A stretch of DNA of 64,000 nucleotides from NCBI GenBank assembly GCA_030656015.1, contig JAUSNX010000001.1, positions 372,001 through 436,000 of the forward strand. The letters are read 5' to 3'. The stretch's first letter is position 1. The number at the start of each line of letters is the position of its first letter. The position numbers were made by a program, and so were the translations under genes. The DNA is from Methanobacteriaceae archaeon. GTDB taxonomy: Archaea > Methanobacteriota > Methanobacteria > Methanobacteriales > Methanobacteriaceae. Positions 58,924-64,000 of the stretch are shown piece by piece. The notes under the pieces are model-generated. The model made no database searches, was not told the DNA's origin, and saw only the letters and a program-made list of their open reading frames with translations.

Positions 58924-59130
58924 ATGGCAAAAGAAATAAAACAATTAGTAGTAGGCATAACCCGAGAGGGAGAGATAGTTGTTAAAAGTGGAAGAGGAAA
59001 AATGTATCCTGTTCAAAAATCAGCCGATTTAGAATTCACTTGTGAAGATCTATTCAAAGATGTTGAAAAAGAGATATTCGCAACTATAGATACTGAGGCC
59101 CAACCTTGGGAATGTATTTCTATTGAATAA
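58924..59130 (+). CDS. Small conserved-looking protein of unknown function (68 aa)
   Basis: A 68-residue protein with alternating beta-strand pattern (KQLVVGITREGEIVVKSGRG), then acidic helices, and a C-terminal WECISIE. No family is recognised. The ATG at 58924 is chosen because GGTGAGGT is 7 bases upstream; the six-residue upstream extension overlaps that site. A large hairpin lies in its probable leader. Confidence 0.6.
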   Translation: MAKEIKQLVVGITREGEIVVKSGRGKMYPVQKSADLEFTCEDLFKDVEKEIFATIDTEAQPWECISIE

Positions 59131-59415
59131 TTAATTTTAGTTGATTTTATTATAAATTATATTATTTTATTTTATTATCCTATTTTTAAATATAGTCCTC
59201 AGGCCATAGAAATGTAAATTTCTTTTTTTCTTATTCAATTAATATAATTTCATGATATAGAAATATTGTTTACTTTAAAGTCGTTATATTTTATATTTGA
59301 TTAATTTTTAATTTTACGTGTAATATTATATGTGATGTTTCAGTGTATTAATTTCAATTTTATTTAATAACTTATTAATACCTGATAATTCTATTATTAT
59401 GATAAAGGGGACTTC

Positions 59416-60147
59416 ATGATAGTTAAGGAGTCGTATATCAAAGCTAAAGACATTATTTTAATGATTTTAATTGTAGTGGATGTAGTATTGATATTTTATT
59501 CTATGTTCAGTAGTGTGAATCCTGTTTTACTTGATTATATTTATCGTTTTGATTTGATACTTTGTTTGATTCTGTTTATTGAGTTCTGTTATAATTTAAA
59601 CAAATCTGAAGAAAGAATTAAATTTATAAAAAGTAATTGGTATATATTATAGCGTTTATTCCACTTGATTTTTTAAGAGCATTCCGATTTATTAGAATAT
59701 TTAAATTATTGAAAATATTGACTTTATTCAAGAAGGATCTCAGTAAATTAACTGAATTCCTGGGAAGAACTCATCTAACTGAAGCATTAGCTATTTTATT
59801 ATTCACAATAGTAGGTGGAACCGTAATTTTTTTATTTTATAGAAGATGGGATAAATAATAATGTTCATAACCTGTATGATGCATTATGGTACAGTTTAAC
59901 CACCACATTGGTCGGTGGGGGAGATATAAATCCCATAACTCGTAATGGGAGAATAATAACTGCTATTTTAATGATTGTTGGAATAACTTTTGTAGGTTTT
60001 TTAATTGCATCACTGGCCTCATGGGCTGTGAAAAATCCAGCTGAAGAAAAAAAACAGCCTGAAAGACTAGAGACTATGGAAAAATCATTAAAAAAGCTTG
60101 AAAATAATATGGAAGAATTAAAAGAATTAATAGAAAAAAAGATTTAA
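59416..60147 (+). pseudogene. Ion-channel protein with two frameshifts
   Basis: Three successive frames give one ion transport protein. The first (59416-59652) has TM1-TM2 plus SEERIKFIKSNWY. The second (59637-59858) continues IIAFIPLDFLRAFRFIRIFKL as an S4-like basic helix and the start of the pore. The third holds the selectivity loop LTTTLVGGGDINP, the last membrane helix and a coiled-coil tail. Shifts lie near 59643-59650 (TA-rich) and at T7 59827-59833, each needing one base. The filter reads V-G-G-G-D, not V-G-Y-G-D. The RBS is AAAGGGG. Pseudogene or sequence error. Confidence 0.75.
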
Positions 60148-60152
60148 AAATC

Positions 60153-61217
60153 TTATTCTAGGATCATTTTATTTAGGCCATCCTTTAATTTAGTAGAATG
60201 AGTGTAAATGTCCTTAACTGAATCAATAGGAATCTTTTCTTCTTTTTTATTTTTATCAAATAATCCTAGATATTTTTGGGAAGAATTGAAATGTAATCTG
60301 CAGATCGGTTTTCTATTATTGTCATCTAATAAAATTCCGCAATAACTTATTTTATCCCTAATAGCTACACGATCCACATCTATTATTTCACTTAAAATTG
60401 CTCTAACAATATAGAAACCTTCCCACTCCTCTTCTGTGGTAAGAATTTTATTTTTTGAACTAGTGATTGGTTCTTCTGTTTCTTTAATAGTTTCTTTGTC
60501 ATCAGATACATCTAAAGCTGTTTTTAGCCTAGAATTCACTTTATCTTTAATGAATTGATTAAGTGCTATTTTTGTTATTCCTTCAAACTTCTCTTTTACA
60601 TTAGGAGTTAGTATTCCAGTATAAACTTGTTTAGCAAAAAATTTTACAAAGTCTTCGGATGGTGATTCTAGTTCTTTAGCAAGTATTTTTTTAATTTCTC
60701 TTGTGTATTTTAGCTCACTAGCAGAGTATAAGATTTCATCTAAATCAAAAGCTGTTTTAGTAAACTTTTTTAATTCTTTTACAATATCTGGCCTAATATC
60801 CTGCATGTTAAATTCAAAGAATGGTTTAGAATCCATTTTATTGGGTTCTTCGATATCAGTAAAGAATAAATAGTCAATTCCATTGGTTAATATTCCAAAT
60901 TTGGACTCCGTTGCAGAGAAATATTGAAAAAGTTGTGATTCATGATTAATATCAAGATTTGCATTGCAAGGTTTGCATTCAAAAAGAATAACAGGTTTAT
61001 CATCAATTATTATCGCATAATCAACTTTAGCATCCTTTTTAGTACCGAAGTGAGCATTAAATTCAGGTACTACTTCTGATGGATCAAAAACATTATAACC
61101 CAATGCGTTTATAAAAGGCATAATTAAAGCGTTTTTAGTTGCTTCCTCAGTTAATACATTGTCTTTTTGTTTATCTATAGATTCAGATATTTGTTTTAAG
61201 TTGTCTATCAAATCCAA
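60153..61217 (-). CDS. Orphan HsdR-N-type (PD-(D/E)xK) endonuclease-like protein
   Basis: A 354-residue protein whose N-terminal 170 residues match the HsdR_N restriction nuclease fold: LTEEATKNALIMPFINALGYNVFDPSEVVPEF, DYAIIIDDKPVILFECKP (the D...E-x-K catalytic triad), then GILTNGIDYLFFTD. The C-terminal part is a separate domain ending in a beta-rich module (CRLHFNSSQKYLGLFDKN). No helicase, methylase or specificity subunit is present, so it is a solitary defence- or mobile-element-associated nuclease. It ends 6 bases from the broken channel gene. Confidence 0.8.
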   Translation of the reverse strand: MDLIDNLKQISESIDKQKDNVLTEEATKNALIMPFINALGYNVFDPSEVVPEFNAHFGTKKDAKVDYAIIIDDKPVILFECKPCNANLDINHESQLFQYFSATESKFGILTNGIDYLFFTDIEEPNKMDSKPFFEFNMQDIRPDIVKELKKFTKTAFDLDEILYSASELKYTREIKKILAKELESPSEDFVKFFAKQVYTGILTPNVKEKFEGITKIALNQFIKDKVNSRLKTALDVSDDKETIKETEEPITSSKNKILTTEEEWEGFYIVRAILSEIIDVDRVAIRDKISYCGILLDDNNRKPICRLHFNSSQKYLGLFDKNKKEEKIPIDSVKDIYTHSTKLKDGLNKMILE

Positions 61218-61794
61218 TATTTCAACCCCTATGTAAACTCTCTATAAAAGTATTTAATAAGTTATTAATTATCTTTTACTATTTAATCAAATGAAAGTTG
61301 ATATTACTTTAAATAAATTAGTAATTAATAACGGGGTTAAATGGTTTTAATCTCTGAAGGAAGAATAAATATATATTTTTTTTGGTTTGGAGTTAAATAT
61401 TATATGTTAAATATTACTTAGTAGCATAATATGATGGGGATTAAAGAAAAATATTTAGAGTTTGAGAATATGTTTCTATGTAGGTCCTCTAAATTCAAAT
61501 TTGATCCCTTATAACATAAATCATATAAAACCACTAGCAGATTTGTGTGAATAAAGTGATTTTAGGGAAGAAAAATCATGGGTACCTCTTGAATCTTTTA
61601 ACTTCCCTAAAACCACAAAATAATAATTATTTTAAATGTTCTTTTTGTATTTGATTGGATCCTGTTTTTTCTAAAAAAATAACAGTTATATGTGATGGTT
61701 CCAGTGCAAAAAAGAATACTTAATAATTAATAATCTAATAATAGATGTTACTAAATTTTTAAATTAATTAATTAAACTTTGATATGGAGTAAAC
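61218..61794. other. 577-base non-coding gap with inverted repeat
   Basis: A+T-rich. It contains the promoter of the HsdR-N-like gene at the left and an imperfect inverted repeat at 61556-61616 (listed separately). No reading frame has a ribosome site or protein-like composition. Confidence 0.5.
61556..61616. repeat. 15-bp inverted repeat with 31-bp spacer
   Basis: Left arm 61556-61570 and right arm 61602-61616 match at 14 of 15 positions, with CTTCCCTAAAA-type arms, G+C-richer than the flanks. The spacer contains the palindrome GGTACC. It could be a stem-loop RNA, a tiny transposon end pair, or a regulator site. Confidence 0.65.
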
Positions 61795-62180
61795 ATGTTT
61801 TTAGATAATAAAATTCTTGATAAGGTTGCAGATTTGATTTGTGGAGATAAATTAGCAGCAGAACTTTGTGATGATGACGATTCAGACTGTCCATGTTATA
61901 GGAAAGGTAGAGACTTACCAAAATTTTTAATGATGCTGGACTTGATTGTCCTTCATTTGGAAATGATACTCGTAAATGGTGGACATTAGATTGTTTAGAA
62001 GAATACAATAATGATTCCCCTTCAATAGATAAAGTTTTATTAAGATTGGGACATCCGAAAGAATACTACGATCCGAGAATCCATAGTGAAGTTCTTAAGC
62101 GTTTGAATGAATTATTATCTCTTGAAGGCTATAAAATCATTTTAAATGGTACTGAACCTGAATTAGCTGATGTAAATTAA
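61795..62180 (+). pseudogene. Frameshifted AbiJ-N-like defence-domain protein
   Basis: The frame from ATG 61795 reads KVADLICGDKLAAELC and CPCYRKGRDLPKF, then shifts at the T5 run at 61922-61926. One extra T continues it as NDAGLDCPSFGNDTRKWW, then DSPSIDKVLLRLGHPKEYY and LNELLSLEGYKIILNG to a stop at 62180 (about 128 residues). The second half resembles the N-terminal domains that precede effector domains in abortive-infection (AbiJ-type) proteins; no effector follows. It neighbours the orphan nuclease, consistent with a decayed defence islet. Confidence 0.65.
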
Positions 62181-62807
62181 AATAATATGTCTTGAAATTA
62201 TAAGATTAAAGTAGTATCGTTTATGAATTTTTGAACTTTCTAATATTCCCAAAAAAAAATCTTCTAATATTATCTTAATATTACTACTAGATTTAATCTA
62301 TTTTCAACATGTTATTGGTAAAAACTAAAAAAATTAGGTAAATATGTTGCTACCCCTATATGATGTTGATTAAATACTAATGTTTTGAATGCTTATTTTA
62401 GGTTAAAATTTACTAAAAATAATTAGATTTAACTTCGCTAAACTTCTATATTACGAACTTAAAGTTTTCATCCCTAAAATCAGCAATTTACTAAGTAAAT
62501 ATTTTAATTTTTAAGTATTTTTATTTAAAAAACAATTATTCGTAAAAAAATTAGCACAAATATAAAAAAAATCATCAGGTATTATAAACTATAAAAATAG
62601 TAATAAAAATTATACAAAAAATAAGATACCATATCACAAAAACAATAATTAACAAAATTAATAATTAAACAAAATAAAATCTTAAAAAAACAGGTCAAAA
62701 CTAAAAATATAAAAGAATTAAAATTATAATTATTCAAATTAAATAATTCACAAATAGAAAAAAATTCTTATTATGAATATTGTAAATAGAAAATTATAAG
62801 TTTAAAT
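62181..62807. other. 627-base non-coding gap
   Basis: Very A+T-rich, with homopolymer A tracts toward its right end, corresponding to the U-rich 3' end of the TRAM transcript on the minus strand. I see no gene, tRNA or repeat array. Confidence 0.5.
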
Positions 62808-63047
62808 TTATTCTACTATTTCAGCGAAGGCAAAGTTCCTTCTAGTAGCGTTAATTCTAATTTTTACTTCATCGCCAACTTTAGCGCCTGAAACAAAAAT
62901 CACAAAACCTTCAATACGGGTTATTCCGTCTCCGTCTCTTCCCATATCTTCAATTTTAACATCATATTCGTCTCCTTCATTAATAGGAGAAGAATTACCT
63001 TTATTGTCATTACCGTAATTATTTCCAAACAAATTTTTCACATCCAA
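62808..63047 (-). CDS. TRAM-domain RNA-binding protein
   Basis: A 79-residue frame with a C-terminal TRAM domain: [45 protein letters not shown] and a final FAFAEIVE. Stand-alone archaeal TRAM proteins act like cold-shock RNA chaperones. The frame opens with TTG at 63047; homologues typically begin MFGN, which would place the start at the TTG of 63032, with GGATGTG just before it. The N-terminal 20 residues are Asn/Gly-rich and disordered. Confidence 0.9.
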   Translation of the reverse strand: MDVKNLFGNNYGNDNKGNSSPINEGDEYDVKIEDMGRDGDGITRIEGFVIFVSGAKVGDEVKIRINATRRNFAFAEIVE

Positions 63048-63071
63048 TATTAGTCAACTTAATGACTAATA
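63048..63071 (-). promoter_or_regulatory. 9-bp perfect inverted repeat in the TRAM gene leader
   Basis: TATTAGTCA, six bases, then TGACTAATA. It lies immediately before the TRAM coding sequence and within about 20 bases of the predicted transcription start. In RNA it forms a hairpin at the very 5' end, touching the translation start, a natural place for temperature- or protein-dependent control of an RNA chaperone gene. Confidence 0.6.
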
Positions 63072-63087
63072 AAACTGTGTTTGATGC

Positions 63088-63099
63088 ACTATATATAGT
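63088..63099 (-). promoter_or_regulatory. Palindromic TATA box of the TRAM gene
   Basis: ACTATATATAGT is a 12-bp perfect palindrome 40-50 bases upstream of the TRAM start and at the right distance to begin transcription at the leader hairpin. A symmetric TATA element could in principle fire in both directions; the opposite gene begins at 63300. Confidence 0.5.
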
Positions 63100-63299
63100 T
63101 ATGGTGAGAATTCTTAAAAATAAAGTAATAATAAAATCGAGTGCCACTAATATAACAGAACAATTTCTCAAATCTTGATTAAAGTAAAATCAACATTAAT
63201 ACAAAAAAATAGAAAATAACATTAAGTCTCAAAAACAAAAATATAAAATGTATTTATACGACCAAAAATATCTTAAAATTTTATCCTGAAGGTGATTTA

Positions 63300-64000
63300 A
63301 TGTCAGAGGTATATGAAAAAATGGTTAAAGAAGCAGTATCTGCACAAAGAGCAGATGTTGACACTGTAAAATCAAAGAGGGGGTCAAAATTCCATATAAA
63401 AGACACCAAGGCCTACTTTGATGTAGTACAAAAAATGAAAGCAGTTGGTAATCAAAGTAAATCCGTAATAGATTTACATGTGGACTCTGTTACATCCCAT
63501 TACAACATTTTAACCAGCTTAACAGATACCATACGGCCTGAAGATGATCCTTTTGTAGAACATTATCAGACCCCGGTAATTCTAGAAATATTAAGAGATG
63601 AAGACCCTGAATTTGAAAAAAGCATGAATAAATTTATTGATGCAATTTCCAAAGCAGAAGCTTTAGTTGGACGAGAAGTAGTACGTAGATACGGCGGATT
63701 CTATGGACCAACATGTGTAGTCGATTTTGCCTTGATTCCAGGAAGTACTAGTAATGTGGTAAATCAAATATTAAAAACTACAGATATGCCAGAAGCCCAT
63801 AAACAGGCCATATTATCTGCAAAATCCTGGGGAATGAATACCTCTTATGGAATAGGAGAAGTATTTGGTAGTGAAGTTGAAAAAGGCTCTACTGTAAGCC
63901 AGGCCGTGGAAAAAGAAATAGAAATGGTCAAATACATCTATCAAGAACCCGTTGATGCCCAGGCCAAATTAATGGACTCATTAGGCCACACTTCATTTGA
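63300..64000 (+). CDS. Conserved methanogen protein, probably DUF2193 (5' part)
   Basis: The first 233 residues of a gene that runs off the right edge. It begins SEVYEKMVKEAVSAQRADVDTVKSKRG and contains LHVDSVTSHYNILTSL, RPEDDPFVEHYQTPVILEIL and RRYGGFYGPTCVVDFALIPGS. The pattern matches my recollection of DUF2193, a family of roughly 500 residues restricted to methanogens with no known function. GGTGAT is 3 bases before the ATG, and TATTTATACG at 63251-63260 is a candidate TATA element. Confidence 0.7.
   Translation, partial: MSEVYEKMVKEAVSAQRADVDTVKSKRGSKFHIKDTKAYFDVVQKMKAVGNQSKSVIDLHVDSVTSHYNILTSLTDTIRPEDDPFVEHYQTPVILEILRDEDPEFEKSMNKFIDAISKAEALVGREVVRRYGGFYGPTCVVDFALIPGSTSNVVNQILKTTDMPEAHKQAILSAKSWGMNTSYGIGEVFGSEVEKGSTVSQAVEKEIEMVKYIYQEPVDAQAKLMDSLGHTSF

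Noticed and set aside
61218-62807. tRNA or rRNA genes in the long gaps
   Set aside because: No G+C-rich cloverleaf-like stretch stands out in these A+T-rich gaps.
63300-64000. Reading the right-edge gene as a methyltransferase subunit such as MtrH
   Set aside because: The N-terminus does not match MtrH; the motifs fit my memory of DUF2193 better.

Overview
The window is an A+T-rich archaeal chromosome segment (roughly two thirds A+T by eye) from a methanogen of the order Methanobacteriales, most likely Methanobacterium. The support is: an AtwA-type (methyl-CoM reductase component A2) double ATPase, MfnB of methanofuran synthesis, archaeal riboflavin synthase, SRP19, deoxyhypusine synthase, CobA/HemD/CbiT/CbiMNQO for corrinoid and F430 supply, pseudomurein-binding repeats, TATA-box promoters and GGTGAT-type ribosome binding sites.

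Layout. 1-7.8 kb: the 5' part of glmS, purC-purS-purQ, cobA, hemD, srp19, a DHH/RecJ-like nuclease and a winged-helix regulator. 7.9-17.9 kb, almost all on the minus strand: an ACT protein with phenylacetate-CoA ligase, then an oxygen-defence block (superoxide dismutase, peroxiredoxin, ferritin, F420H2-oxidase-type flavodiiron protein, three separate rubredoxins), a universal stress protein, a flavin reductase-like protein and atwA. 18.2-24.1 kb: nadM, moaE, an HD phosphohydrolase, ubiX, cbiT, a frameshifted membrane gene, a DUF998 membrane protein and a tiny pseudomurein-repeat protein. 24.3-40.4 kb: mobA (start problem), guaB, mfnB, a LutB/LutA-like Fe-S pair, two glycosyltransferases, ribC, cbiMNQO, pyrF, a deoxyhypusine synthase and an HTH-CBS regulator. 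41-46.8 kb: a NifX-type remnant, a NUDIX protein, a sulfur-relay operon (TusA, DsrE-like, NifS-like), hisG and a secreted pseudomurein-binding protein. 46.9-50.5 kb: a three-gene flavin/phosphotransferase operon.

50.5-62.2 kb is accessory. It holds many small Cys-rich proteins, a SOUL haem-binding protein, a heliorhodopsin, a Cys-rich peptide next to a radical SAM/SPASM enzyme, a secreted phospholipase C-like protein, TspO, a broken ion channel, an orphan HsdR-N nuclease-like protein and a frameshifted defence-type domain. The window closes with a TRAM RNA-binding protein and the start of a large methanogen protein (probably DUF2193).

The observations I rate highest are the heliorhodopsin with all key residues in a strict anaerobe; the radical SAM-peptide pair next to it; a NifS-like protein that has lost the PLP lysine, sitting with TusA and DsrE; and a 16-bp perfect palindrome that occurs twice, beside the NifX remnant and in front of the TusA operon. 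Frameshifts occur only in accessory genes, mostly as one missing T in a T-run; core genes are intact. No tRNA, rRNA, CRISPR array or insertion sequence was seen.
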